64,000 nt of DNA from Halocaridina rubra (GCA_037179515.1 JAXCGZ010007579.1:38501-102500), one strand, 5' to 3'. Shown: positions 18,178 to 31,840, counted from the stretch's first letter. Notes: generated by a model not told the origin, from the letters alone. Numbers and translations: made by a program.

Positions 18178-18777
18178 TGCTGATGGATTAGCTGGTAAGG
18201 CAGTAGAATTAAAAGATAGGATTCACAACAGTAAGGCAGATATAGTAGCAATTACAGAGACTAAGTTGAGTGAGGACATAAACAGTGTCACAGTTTTTCC
18301 TAAGGGCTTCAAAATACTAAGGGTTGAAAGATCTTAGAGGACTGGTGGAGGGATAGCACTGCTCATAAGTGAAAGGATTCAAGTTGAAGAAATAAACTTG
18401 GCTATAGAAAGTGAGATCAAGGAATTTCTTGTTGCTCGCATAAATACTGGGTCAGAGAGCATTATAATAACTGTTGTATACAACCCACCAAGGAACCAAT
18501 ATAGGCTTGAAGTTTATGAGGAAAGCCATATAGGTACTATTGAAGTCATAAACTCAGTTGTTAACATGGCACGGTGAAAAAAATGTAGGATTTTGATTAT
18601 GGGAGACTTTAATCATAAAGAGATAGATTGGATAAATCTTGACCCACACAGTGGTGAGGACTCATTCGGGGCAAGATTCCTAGATTGCGTACAAGGAAAT
18701 TTCCTACACCAACATGTAATGAAACCAACAAGGGCCAGGGGTGGGGATGAGCCATCACTACTTGATCTAGTGTTCCT
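18178..18777 (+). pseudogene. LINE-A APE-type endonuclease domain, part 1
   Basis: Readable motifs in order are NADGLAGKAVELKDRI, ADIVAITETKLSED, RTGGGIALLISERI, ILIMGDFNHKEIDW and DEPSLLDLVF. They match the apurinic-like endonuclease of non-LTR retrotransposons, where E in TETK and the DFN of GDFN contribute to the active site. In-frame stops occur near 18335 and 18576. The domain is then interrupted by the nested LINE-A copy and resumes at 20296. Confidence 0.8.
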
Positions 18778-20293
18778 GATGACATATCCCCTCATGTGCT
18801 TAAAAAATGCGCAAACACAATATCAGTGGCACTAAGTATCATATTTAAGGAGTCACTGGAGTCGGGGGAGATTCCAAGATGCTGGAAACAAGCAAATGTG
18901 ATACCTATCTTCAAAAAGGAAAGGAGGGATACGGCTCTGAACTATAGACCAGTTTCCTTGACCAGCATAGTTTGCAAAGTTATGGAGAAACTACTAAGGA
19001 AACATATCTCTCTTCACTTGGAATCCTTCAACTTATTGTCAGTGAGGCAACATGGCTTCAAAGAAGGTAGATCAACAGTAACAAACTTATTAGAATTTTA
19101 TGATGAGGTAAGCCAAATCTTACAGGAAAGAGAGGGCTGGGCAGATTGCATATTCTTAGACTTCCAGAAAGCATTTGACACTGTTCCACATGGGAGACTT
19201 ATTAGGAAGCTGCAATCAATGGCTAGAATAGGTGGAAATGTTTTGGAATGGATAAAAACTTACTTAGAAGGAAGGGAACAGAGGGTTAGAGTAAGACACT
19301 CAGTGTCTGAATGGAGAAGACTTAGTAGTGGAGTTCCACAGGGTTCAGTTTTAGGGCCACTTTTGTTCCTTGTATATGTAAATGACCTACCAGAGTCTGT
19401 AAATTCATTCATGAATATGTTTGCAGATGATGCAAAGATTGGGAAGAAAGTAAAAAACGAGAACAATGGTAGAGAACTTCAGGAGGATCTAAATAATCTG
19501 CATGAGTGGTCAGAAAAGTGGCTAATGAAATTCAATACTTCAAAATGTAAGGTAATGAGAATGGGTACAAGTGCAAGAAGGCCCAAGCTTGACTACTCGG
19601 TGGCTGGAGTACAACTTCAAGAGACAGAAAATGAGAGAGATCTAGGAGTAAACATACTGGCAGATTTGTCTCCAGAAATACATATAAATGGCATAGTAAG
19701 GGCAGCATATGCATTCTTATCAAATGTAAGGGTAGCCTTCAGGCACATGGACAAGGAAATGTTCAGAAATATTTATGTAACCTATGTGAGGCCAAAACTC
19801 GAATATGCAGCCCCCTTTTGGAATCCGCACTTGAAAAAGCACATAGCTAAGCTTGAAAAAGTTCAAAGACATGCCACGAAACTGGTGCCAGAAATACGCA
19901 ATCTCAGTTATGATGAGAGGCTGAGGGAATTAGACTTACCATCACTCGAAGCTAGAAGAGTGAGGGGGGATATGGTGACAGTCTTTAACTTCCTTCATGG
20001 TTATGATAGAGTGGATAGGGATCGATATTTTGATATGGCTGGCTCTAGAACTAGAGGTCATAGTTTGAAGCTTCGTAAGAAAACTTCTTTGCAGGATGTA
20101 AGGAAATACTTTTTCAGTGTAAGAGTAGTTGATAATTGGAATTGGCTAAGCGAGGAGGTAGTTAATGCTATCTCAATCCATAGTTTTAAGGACAGGTATG
20201 ATAAGTATCACTAAGTATAAAATGGAACCGATCAGGAGACGGGAATCTACGAGCTTTGGGCTCTTTCCCGTAAACACAATTAGGTAATCACAG
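18778..20293 (+). mobile_element. LINE-A copy nested in the endonuclease domain of another LINE-A
   Basis: The host element reads LLDLVF up to 18777 and continues DNVLDIEKIEY from 20296. Between them is a 5'-truncated LINE-A that begins CTGATGACATATCCCC and ends with the family hairpin and AATTAGGTAATCACA. At most one or two bases are duplicated, so target-site duplication is absent or minimal. It shares the GATGACATATCCCC variant with the copy at 15101, not the host's GATGATATATCCCC. It is therefore younger than the host copy. Confidence 0.85.
18796..20214 (+). CDS. LINE-A reverse transcriptase fragment, open to the C-terminus
   Basis: An uninterrupted 472-residue frame carries most of the RT domain and the C-terminal region. 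Motifs are FLDFQKAFDTVPHGRL (about residue 135-150, palm motif A), SSGVPQGSVLGPLLF (about 195-210, motif B), MFADDAKI (about 230, catalytic A/D-D), and a C-terminus ending SIHSFKDRYDKYH. It lacks the endonuclease and the RT N-terminus because the insertion is 5'-truncated, so it is a remnant and not a complete enzyme. Its open frame shows that the insertion is recent. Confidence 0.8.
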   Translation: MLKKCANTISVALSIIFKESLESGEIPRCWKQANVIPIFKKERRDTALNYRPVSLTSIVCKVMEKLLRKHISLHLESFNLLSVRQHGFKEGRSTVTNLLEFYDEVSQILQEREGWADCIFLDFQKAFDTVPHGRLIRKLQSMARIGGNVLEWIKTYLEGREQRVRVRHSVSEWRRLSSGVPQGSVLGPLLFLVYVNDLPESVNSFMNMFADDAKIGKKVKNENNGRELQEDLNNLHEWSEKWLMKFNTSKCKVMRMGTSARRPKLDYSVAGVQLQETENERDLGVNILADLSPEIHINGIVRAAYAFLSNVRVAFRHMDKEMFRNIYVTYVRPKLEYAAPFWNPHLKKHIAKLEKVQRHATKLVPEIRNLSYDERLRELDLPSLEARRVRGDMVTVFNFLHGYDRVDRDRYFDMAGSRTRGHSLKLRKKTSLQDVRKYFFSVRVVDNWNWLSEEVVNAISIHSFKDRYDKYH

Positions 20294-20295
20294 AT

Positions 20296-22499
20296 AATGT
20301 GTTGGATATTGAAAAAATTGAGTATGTACCACCAATTGGAAAGAGTGACCACTGTGTGTTGTTGATGGAGTATATCATTGAAGATATTCTTCCTGAGAGT
20401 AGAGGCACTGAGGACATGAGGAGGAACTATCCGAAAGGAGATTACATCAAAATGAATGAGCTTTTTGCAGTTATTGACTGGAGAACCTTATTTTACAACA
20501 AATCTGTACAAGAAATGTATGACATCTTTTGTGAGAAATATGGGAAGATAGTAGATTGCTGCATACCTGTCACCAAAGTAGGTGTAATTCATGCCAGAGA
20601 GAAATGGTTCGATAATGGGTGTAAAAGAGCTAAGGAGTGGAGAGACAAATGCTGGAAAAGGTATAGGAGGAGAAAAAACATAAATGCCTGGCAAACCTAC
20701 AAAAGAGCAAGAAATGACTACGTAAGTAAAAGGAGAGAGGCAGAGAGAGACTATGAGAGGGACATCACCAGGAAGGCTAAAGAAAATCCCAAGCTTTTCC
20801 ACAGCTTTATCAGAGGAAAACTGAAGGTAAAAGAACAGGTTTTAAGGCTAAAGAGAGCGGATGGAAACATCACTGAGACGGATGAAGAGATCTGCAAAGA
20901 ATTGAACAAGGAGTTTCAGTCAGTATTTACAGTAGAAAATACCCCACCCCCTCAGATTGCAGTGAGAGAAGCTCAAGGGCCGGTATTAGAGAACATCAAC
21001 CTTACAGCCACAGAGGTATGCAAAGCGCTGATGGATTTAGATATTCATAAAGCTACAGGTCCTGATGATATATCCCCTCATGTGCTTAAAAAATGCGCAA
21101 ACACAATATCAGTGGCACTAAGTATCATATTTAAAAAGTCACTGGAGTCAGGGGAGATTCCAAGATGCTGGAAACAAGCAAATGTGATACCTATCTTCAA
21201 AAAGGGAAGGAGGGATACGGCTCTGAACTATAGACCAGTTTCCTTGACCAGCATAGTTTGCAAAGTTATGGAGAAACTACTAAGGAAACATATCTCTCTT
21301 CACTTGGAATCCTTCAACTTTTTGTCAGTAGGGCAACATGGCTTCAGAGAAGGTAGATCAACAGTAACAAACTTATTAGAATTTTATGATGAGGTAAGCC
21401 AAATCTTACAGGAAAGAGAGGGCTGGGCAGATTGCATATTCCTAGACTTCCAGAAAGCATTTGACACTGTTCCACATGGGAGACTTATTAGGAAGCTGCA
21501 ATCAATGGCTAGAATAGGTGGAAATGTTTTGGAATGGATAAAAACTTACTTAGAAGGAAGGGAACAGAGGGTTAGAGTAAGACACTCAGTGTCTGAATGG
21601 AGAAGAGTTAGTAGTGGAGTTCCACAGGGTTCAGTTTTAGGGCCACTTTTGTTCCTTGTATATGTAAATGACCTACCAGAGTCTGTAAATTCATTCATGA
21701 ATATGTTTGCAGATGATGCAAAGATTGTGAAGAAAGTAAAAAACGAGAACAATGGTAGAGAACTTCAGGAGGATCTAAATAATCTGCATGAGTGGTCAGA
21801 AAAGTGGCTAATGAAATTCAATACTTCAAAATGTAAGGTAATGAGAATGGGTACAAGTGCAAGAAGGCCCAAGCTTGACTACTCGGTGGCTGGAGTACAA
21901 CTTCAAGAGACAGAAAATGAGAGAGATCTAGGAGTAAACATACTGGCAAATTTGTCTCCAGAAATACATATTAATGGCATAGTAAGGGCAGCATATGAAT
22001 TCTTATCAAATGTAAGGGTAGCCTTCAGGCACATGGACAAGGAAATGTTCAGAAATATTTATGTAACCTATGTGAGGCCAAAACTCGAATATGCAGCCCC
22101 CTTTTGGAATCCGCACTTGAAAAAGCACATAGCTAAGCTTGAAAAAGTTCAAAGACATGCCACGAAACTGGTGCAGAAATACGCAATCTCAGTTATGATG
22201 AGAGGCTGAGGGAATTAGACTTACCATCACTCGAAGCTAGAAGAGTGAGGGGGAATATGGTGACAGTCTTTAAATTCCTTCATGGTTATGATAGAGTGGA
22301 TAGGGATCGATATTTTGATATGGCTGGCTCTAGAACTAGAGGTCATAGTTTGAAGCTTCGTAAGAAAACTTCTTTGCAGTATGTAAGAAAATTCTTTTTC
22401 AGTTTAAGAGTTGTTGATAATTGGAATTGGCTAAGCAAGGAGGTAGTTAATGCTATCTCAATCCATAGCTTTAAGGACAGGTATGATAAGTATCACTAA
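20296..22499 (+). pseudogene. LINE-A endonuclease part 2 and reverse transcriptase
   Basis: Open from about 20299 to 22209. It begins with the end of the EN domain (DNVLDIEKIEYVPP, GKSDHCVLLME; the SDH matches the endonuclease S-D-H motif). A linker follows (WFDNGCKRAKEWRDKCWKRY), then the RT: PDDISPHVLKK, NYRPVSLTSIVCKVMEKLL, FLDFQKAFDTVPH, SSGVPQGSVLGPLL and MFADDAKI. Compared with the nested copy, one C is missing near 22173 (GTGCAGAAATACG versus GTGCCAGAAATACG). This shifts the frame, and the C-terminal ~95 codons continue in another frame to 22499. Confidence 0.85.
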
Positions 22500-22599
22500 G
22501 TATAAAATGGAACCGATGAGGAGACGGGAATCTACGAGCTTTGGGCTCTTTCCCGTAAACACAATTAGGTAATCACAGTATTGCATCATTTGAGATAGT

Positions 22600-23040
22600 G
22601 TTCGATAGCGTACAATGTATTGGGGTCGCAGCTACGTGAGCTAGCATATATATTTAGATTTCCAGTAGTTTCATGATTTTATTGATAAAAAAAAAAACGT
22701 ATTTATTAGCCTAAGAATAATAAAACAGTAAAAAATAGTAAAAAAACATAAATACTAACAGTATTGCAACATGTAAAATACGATACAGCTATCAGCGTTT
22801 TGGACAAGACTCGTTCAGTCTAACTCACGTTTTGCTTGTGTTCGATAGCGTACAATGTATTGGGGTCGAAGCTACGTGAGCTAGCATATATATTTATATT
22901 TCCAGTAGTTTCATGATTTTATTGATAAAAAAAAACGTATTTCTTAGCCTAAGAATAATATAACAGTAAAAAATAGTAAAAAACATAAATACTAACAGTA
23001 TTGCAACATGTAAAATACGATACCGCTATCAGCGTTTCGG
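22600..23040. repeat. internal direct repeats of the Tigger-like element (238-bp spacing)
   Basis: The text CTAAGAATAATAAAACAGTA recurs at about 22711 and (with one change) at 22949. It is surrounded by shared GTTCGATAGCGTACAATGTA and GCTACGTGAGCTAGCATATA blocks. The same unit occurs three times in the sister element at 27190, 27382 and 27560 with shorter spacing. Its role is unknown; subterminal repeats of this kind can bind transposase. Confidence 0.7.
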
Positions 23041-23160
23041 ACAAAGGCTTCCACCATCTTCCATTGTCTTGCCTCACTCGTGTGCGCCATTCATGTTGTG
23101 CTTATTATTATTAATATGTTTTGCTTGTGATTTTTTTACTCGCATATTTTAACCTTTGCA

Positions 23161-23310
23161 ATGCCTCCCAAGCATCCTTCATCTTCTAAGGCTTCTTGTA
23201 GTGAGCTTAAGCGGCAAAGGAAAATGTTAACCATTGTAGATAAAGTGAAACTCTTAGATATGTTGAAAGAAGGAAAAAAGTTTGTGGATGTCGGCCGCTA
23301 TTTTACGTAA
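23161..23310 (+). pseudogene. Tigger transposase N-terminal remnant (CENP-B-like HTH)
   Basis: From the ATG the frame reads MPPKHPSSSKASCSELKRQR, then KMLTIVDKVKLLDMLKEGKK and FVDVGRYF, before a stop. The KRQRK...TI.DKVKLLDMLKEG pattern is the first DNA-binding helix-turn-helix of Tigger/pogo transposases. The DDE catalytic part is deleted. Downstream DNA (23310-23578) matches the 3' part of the sister element at 30380-30768, which keeps a C-terminal piece instead. Confidence 0.75.
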
Positions 23311-23575
23311 ACGTAAAAATTATTGTAAAATATGGAACCTATTAATGTCAAGTCATCATCACCTCATATATATATCACTTTCATAAGAAAATTACGTTGC
23401 TTGCTGTTATTTATAATGTAAAGGGTGTTTTTTTAACAGTACAGGGAGGGTTTATACAGTGTTAACGTAAATATACATTAAAATATCTATGTACATATAG
23501 GCTGATCTCTACTCCGCGGATTTCCGGGTTCGCGCCGGGTCCTGGAACCGAACTACTGCGATAAGTGAGGCAACA

Positions 23576-25776
<2,201 letters not shown>

Positions 25777-25860
<84 letters not shown>
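25777..25860. repeat. (TA)n microsatellite
   Basis: The tract separates FB1 and FB2, which otherwise abut. Confidence 0.95.
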
Positions 25861-25864
<4 letters not shown>

Positions 25865-26036
25865 AGGAAGCCCATCAGTGAAACAAAACTTATAAAACAA
25901 TGCTATATTTCAGATCCTAACTGGATCCCTTCTCAAGCACAACTGTTGTGCTTGAGAAGGGATCCAGTTAGGATCCGAAATATAGCATTGTTTTATAAGT
26001 TTTGTTTCACTGATGGGCTTCCTTACTATTTAGTGC
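25861..26036. mobile_element. FB2 foldback element, near-perfect palindrome
   Basis: AGTAAGGAAGCCCATCAGTG at the left is matched by its complement ending at 26036. The 88-bp arms pair almost completely through the centre AAGCACAACTGTTGTGCTT, with about two mismatches. A unique flank (TGTATGCTAACAGTTTG) follows on the right. A second copy lies at 44710-44858 with the same flank on the opposite side, so the mobile unit extends beyond the palindrome on one side. Confidence 0.8.
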
Positions 26037-26061
26037 TGTATGCTAACAGTTTGTACTTATT

Positions 26062-26993
<932 letters not shown>

Positions 26994-27815
26994 TGGTAAC
27001 CCTCGCTATATCGCGGTTCACCTATCGCGAATTCAGTGCATCGCAGTTTTTTTTTGCGAGCTTTTTTTTTTCTGGGTATATGTGAAAATATTATTCAAAT
27101 ATTAAAAAAAAAAAAATTTCAGTATTTTCATTATTTTATTGAAAAAAAAACATTTCATTATTTTATTGATAAAAAATTGTATTTCCCAGCCTAAGAATAA
27201 TAAAACAGTAAGAAATAGTAAAGAAACAAATTTAAACATGTAACTCTGCACCATAGAAAGTACGATACCGGTATCAGCGTTTCGGAAAATGCATAGGGTC
27301 GCACCTACGTGAGCTAGCATATATTAAAATTTCCAGTAGTTTCACATTATTTTACTGATAAAAAACAACGTATTTCTTAGCCTAAGAATAATAAAACAGT
27401 AAAAAATAGTAAAAAACATAAATACTCACAGTATTGCACTATGTAAAATACGATACCGGTATCAGCGTTTCGGAAAACGAAAAGGGTCCCACCTACGTGA
27501 GCTAGTACATATTGAAATTTTCATTATTTTATTGATAAAAAAAAAAGTATTTCCTAGCCTAAGAGTAATAGAACAGTAAAAAATAGTAAAAAACATAAAT
27601 TTAAACATATACACTCACAGTATTGCACCATGTGAAATACTGTACGATAGCGTACACTATATTGGCGTCTTTGAAAACGCAAAGGCTCGCACCTATGTGA
27701 GACAGTTCATGGAATGCTATTGGTAGAAAGGGTGGGAGACGACGAATCACAGAATTGTTTTTCTGTATGTTCTGTATCATGGGGTCTCCTTCTTCGTCTA
27801 CATCTTTTCCCACTT

Positions 27816-28851
27816 TTATGTGGGGTCAATGTTTCTGGCCAGTTTTCTCCATTTGTTTCTGTCCCATACCTCATCACCCAACAAACCTTTAGATCTCAGG
27901 TCGTCATTGATGCAATCCTTCCACCTACGCTTTGGTCTCCCTCTCCTTCTCCTACCCTGTATATCCATTTCCATCACCCTTCTCCCAACATACTGTTCAT
28001 CCCTCCTAACGACATGACCATAACATCTTAGTCTACTTTCTTGTATCTTATCTGATATTTCTCTAACTTTTGAGGTACCTCTAATTACCTCGTTTCGGAT
28101 CTTATCGCTTCTTGTCACCCCACACATCCATCTCAACATCCTCATCTCTGCCACATCCAGTTTTTTTCTCTTGTGTCTTCTTTATTGCCCATGTCTCTGC
28201 TCCATACATCATTGAAGGTCTCACAACTGTCTTATGCACTTTACCCCTCAACTTAATCCCTATTCTCCTGTCACACAGAACCCCAGACACTTTCTTCCAG
28301 TTCTTCCATCCCGCTTGTATTCTGTGGGTTATTTCTGACTCTAGGTCACCATCCTCTGCTACTGTTGATCCCAAATACTTGAACTTTTCAACTCTTTTCA
28401 ACACCTTCCCCTGCAAATTGACCTCCCCATCCTCATCATCTCTCAACCTCAATTCATTTGTCTTTTTCCTGCTGATTTTCAGTCCTCTATCCTCCATCAC
28501 TCTTCTCCACTCCTCAAGCTTCTCCTCCACTACCTCTCGTCTATTGCTACACAGTACAATGTCATCTGCAAAGAGCATACACCATGGAGACTGATCTCTA
28601 ACACCCTGGGTTACAACATCCAAGACCAGATCAAACAGATATGGACTCAAAGCAGACCCTTGATGCAGACCAACATTTACTGAGAGACTTTTCGTCAAGC
28701 CTACACTGCTCTTAACATATGCCTCTCCCCTCTCATACATATCTTGGATGATTCTTACATATTTTTCGGGGACTCCCTTTTCTCTAATACATCTCCACAC
28801 CTCTTGACGTGGTACTCGATCATATGCCTTTTCCAGGTCAATAAAGACCAT
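27816..28851 (-). pseudogene. LINE-B reverse transcriptase and C-terminal region
   Basis: The frame from 28851 gives about 230 residues of RT (palm motif with LEKAYDRV, HQGSALSPYLF, FADDIVL, then YLGSTV). It loses frame near 28160 inside an A-run after KKTQEKK. The C-terminal part continues in the next frame from 28154 to the stop before 27816 and ends NKWRKLARNIDPT. The catalytic FADD is intact, but the frameshift and the missing endonuclease make it inactive. Confidence 0.8.
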
Positions 28852-28925
28852 ATGCAGTCCTTTCTGTTTCTCCCTATGCTTTTACATCATTTGTCTCAAG
28901 GCAAATATAGCATCCACTGTCTTTC

Positions 28926-29377
28926 AGTCCTCTATCCTCCATCACTCTTCTCCACTTCCTAAGCTTCTCCTCCACTACCTCTCATCTGTTGCTACACAGT
29001 ACAATGTCATCTGCAAAGAGCATACACCATGGAGGCTGATCTCTAATACCCTGGGTTACTACATCCAAGACGAGATCAAATAGATATGGACTCAAAGCAG
29101 ACCCTTGATGCAGACTAACATTTACTGAGAGACTTTTCGTCAAGCCCACACTGCTCTTAACATTTGCCTCTGCCCTCTCATACATATCTTGGATGATTCT
29201 TACATATTTCTCGGGGACTCCCTTTTCTCTAATACACCTCCACACCTCTTGACGTGATACTCGATCATATGCCTTTTCCAGGTCAATAAAGACCATATGC
29301 AGTCCTTTCTGTGTCTCCCTATGCTTTTCCATCATTTGTCTCAAGGCTTGTTGATTGAAGCCTGGTTCCCCCACCAT
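28926..29377 (-). pseudogene. duplicated LINE-B RT segment
   Basis: A frame reads QALRQMMEKHRETQKGLHM, LEKAYDRVSRQEVW, HQGSALSPYLF and MLFADDIVLCSN, and then stops. It is a near-identical direct repeat of 28481-28905 with a few changes (S for P after DRV, S for G before LHQ). A short unrelated join (about 28906-28925) separates the two. It lies upstream of the longer copy in coding direction. Confidence 0.8.
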
Positions 29378-29460
29378 CTTCCAATGTCTCGCCTCACTCG
29401 TTCAGTCAAACTTACATGTGCGCCGTTCGCGTTGTGCTTATTAATACGTTGTGCTTCAGG

Positions 29461-30079
29461 GGTTCTTTCGATAACAGTCTCCTTTGCCTCAACAGACTCC
29501 TCTTTAATTTCAAGCGGCTCCTGCAGATCTTCTTTAACGTCTGATTTACAAGAGATTTCCTCTACTGGGGGAGCATCAGTATCATTTCCTTTGCCTCAAC
29601 AGACTCCTCTTTAATTTCAAGCAGCTCCTGCAGATCTTCTTTAACGTCTGATTTACAAGAGATTTCCTCTATTGGGGGAGCATCAGTATCATTTTCTTTG
29701 CCTCAACAGACTCCTCTTTAATTTCAAGCGGCTCCTGCAGATCTTCTTTAATGTCTGATTTATGAGAGATTTCCTCTACTGGGGGAGCATCAGTATCATT
29801 TCCATCTTCTTCTGAACATTCTTTTTGAGGCAATTCCTTTTTAACATCTGGGGCTTCTGTCATTTCAATGTCATTTTCACAGTTTTCAATGCCATCTTCT
29901 TCCATCATAGAAGGTGAAGGAACACAATTGGTTTCTGAAGACTGACCTGAAGTGAGACTAGTTTGTGCAAAGTCCAAAGTATATTTCAAAATATCACTGA
30001 TAGGATACTTGTCCTCTCCACTTCCATATTTTTCATAATGATCAAGGGTTTTCATAAGTATATTCAATTCACTTCGTAA
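29461..30079 (-). other. gene-like acidic ORF of unknown identity inside a Tigger-like element
   Basis: The minus-strand frame (open 30163-29669, 164 codons) reads AKLRSELNILMKTLDHYEKY, then SDILKYTLDFAQTS, then a long acidic tail with DIEMTEAPDVKKELPQKE, KEDLQEPLEIKEE and similar text. The composition looks like a real protein end with a PEST-like tail, unlike the simple-repeat frames nearby. Its N-terminal 28 codons are only antisense of the transposase piece at 30080-30322 and should be discounted. I do not recognise the family. It may be a captured host exon or an inverted transposase linker. Confidence 0.4.
29484..29804. repeat. 107-bp tandem repeat, three copies
   Basis: Units start with TTGCCTCAACAGACTCCTCT at 29484, 29591 and 29698, with only a few differences. 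The period is not a multiple of three, so the repeat throws the acidic minus-strand frame out of register beyond the first unit (29698-29804). It is part of the gene-like ORF and suggests tandem slippage after the ORF had lost function. Confidence 0.85.
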
Positions 30080-30322
30080 CTTAGCCATGAAGAAATCGAA
30101 GAACCTGGCCTTACACTCAAACGTCTGGCAGCCATGTATGAACACGTGAAAGCACTCCAACAACTCTCACAAGAACATGATGATAATATGGTTCGTTCAG
30201 TGACCTTCTGCAATCTTCTCGACGATGCCAGGATTCCTTACAAAACCATCTTCCAACAAAAGAAGAAACAGCGACAGCAACTCCCCACTACCATGTTCTT
30301 CGCTCACAAAAAGCAGCCGTAA
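30080..30322 (+). pseudogene. Tigger transposase C-terminal piece
   Basis: The frame reads LSHEEIEEPGLTLKRLAAMY, EHVKALQQLSQEHDDNM, FCNLLDDARIPYKTIFQQKK and KQRQQLPTTMFFAHKKQP, then stops. The YKTIFQQKKKQRQQ...T.MFF..KK ending is characteristic of the C-terminus of Tigger-type transposases. It matches the lineage of the N-terminal piece at 23161, so the two elements keep opposite ends of the same protein. A stop just upstream and the missing DDE core make it inactive. Confidence 0.7.
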
Positions 30323-30765
30323 TGCTGTTATTGGCTGCGAAATAATTTCCTATGGAGTCTATACACGTCACTACCACTTCATTCACGGTAAGTTTACCTA
30401 TCACGTACATATAAATTTACGCTTGCATGCTGTTATTTATAAAGTAAAGGGTGGTTTTTTAACAGTGCAGGGAGGGTTTATACAGTAAACGTAAAAAATA
30501 ATTGTAAAATACCTATGTATATGAGTATGTCAGGTTATCATCACCTCATTCACGGTAAGTTTACCTATCACTTTCATATAAATTTACGCTTGCACGCTGT
30601 TATTAATAAAGTAAAGGGTGGTCTGTTAACAGTACAGGAAGCGTTTAAACGGTAAATGTAAAAATAAATGTAAAATACCTATGTATATAGGGTGATCCTT
30701 CTTCACGGAAATTCACCTATCGCGGTTGGTCCCGGAACCGAATCCCCGCGATAAACGAGAGGTTA

Positions 30766-30768
<3 letters not shown>

Positions 30769-30844
<76 letters not shown>
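30769..30844. repeat. (TA)n microsatellite
   Basis: This is the only DNA between the Tigger-like elements ending at 30768 and starting at 30845. Confidence 0.95.
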
Positions 30845-30847
<3 letters not shown>

Positions 30848-30927
30848 TGTTCCCCCGGTTATTTGTGTTTCTTGGTTTGCGTTCTCACTGTATCGCGGCT
30901 TTTTTTTTTTTTGGGGGGGGGAATTAA

Positions 30928-31137
30928 AGATTATTGTGACACCAGGATGGGCCAAAAAATGATAAAATAAAACAGACTTTATCAGGTTGTAAAGAGAAAC
31001 AGAGATGGAGAGTGTAATGACCTGTCAGATGTGAAGGGATTATAAAAGATGTGTAATGAATATCCAGCTCTCTGCTGGGTTTTAATATACCTCTGCATTA
31101 CTTTCATGATGTCTATTCCAATAATTCTACTTAGATC

Positions 31138-31195
<58 letters not shown>

Positions 31196-31290
31196 CACTG
31201 GCAACAATAATTTTCCTTTGATGATGATTGTGGAGATTATTATCATCATCATCATTATTATTATTATTAAGGGCTCATCACTGTTTGTAC
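30928..31290 (-). repeat. R-A copy and (TTA)n block, inverted arm
   Basis: Complementary to the block at 2536-2983. It holds TGTGACACCAGGATGGGCCA, TGACCTGTCAGATGTGAAGG and a (TTA)n tract at 31140-31195. Confidence 0.75.
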
Positions 31291-31388
31291 ATCTGTTGGT
31301 TTATTTACTTTTAATAACTGTGTAAAGTGCCCCTCCCTAGTTGGCTGGGACAAAGAGAGTGTGGGGGGTTGGGTAGAATAGAATGTTG

Positions 31389-31840
<452 letters not shown>

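Larger units (their letters stand above)
16978..22577 (+). mobile_element. LINE-A, near-complete copy carrying a nested LINE-A
   Basis: The order is ORF1 (16978-17883), endonuclease part 1 (18178-18777), nested truncated LINE-A (18778-20293), endonuclease part 2 plus RT (20296-22209), shifted C-terminus (22200-22499) and 3' UTR with the GGAACCGATGAGGAGACGGG hairpin region and an AATTAGGTAAT tail. The layout is that of the CR1/jockey group: no RNase H, EN before RT, and a short tail repeat instead of poly(A). Removing the nested copy restores the coding order LLDLVF to DNVLDIEKIEY. Two stops in EN and a 1-base deletion near 22173 make it inactive. Confidence 0.8.
27730..29380 (-). mobile_element. 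LINE-B, RTE-like, 5'-truncated with internal tandem duplication
   Basis: On the minus strand the order of RT motifs is MVFIDLEKAYDRVPRQEVW, VGLHQGSALSPYLF, MLFADDIVLCS, FKYLGSTVAEDGDLESE and MMYGAETWA. The tail carries MLRWMCGVTR and RRRRGRPKRRWKDC. This suite is characteristic of RTE-type LINE reverse transcriptases. The segment from the palm to the FADD motif is present twice head-to-tail (28926-29350 and 28481-28905), so the 5' part is duplicated. Confidence 0.8.

Noticed and set aside
27816..28154. A separate Arg-rich host gene (RRRRGRPKRRW)
   Set aside because: It is the frame-shifted C-terminus of the adjoining RTE-like LINE.
29669..30163. Reading the whole 164-codon minus frame as one protein
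   Set aside because: The first 28 codons are antisense of the Tigger transposase C-terminus, so only the part below about 30080 is a candidate.
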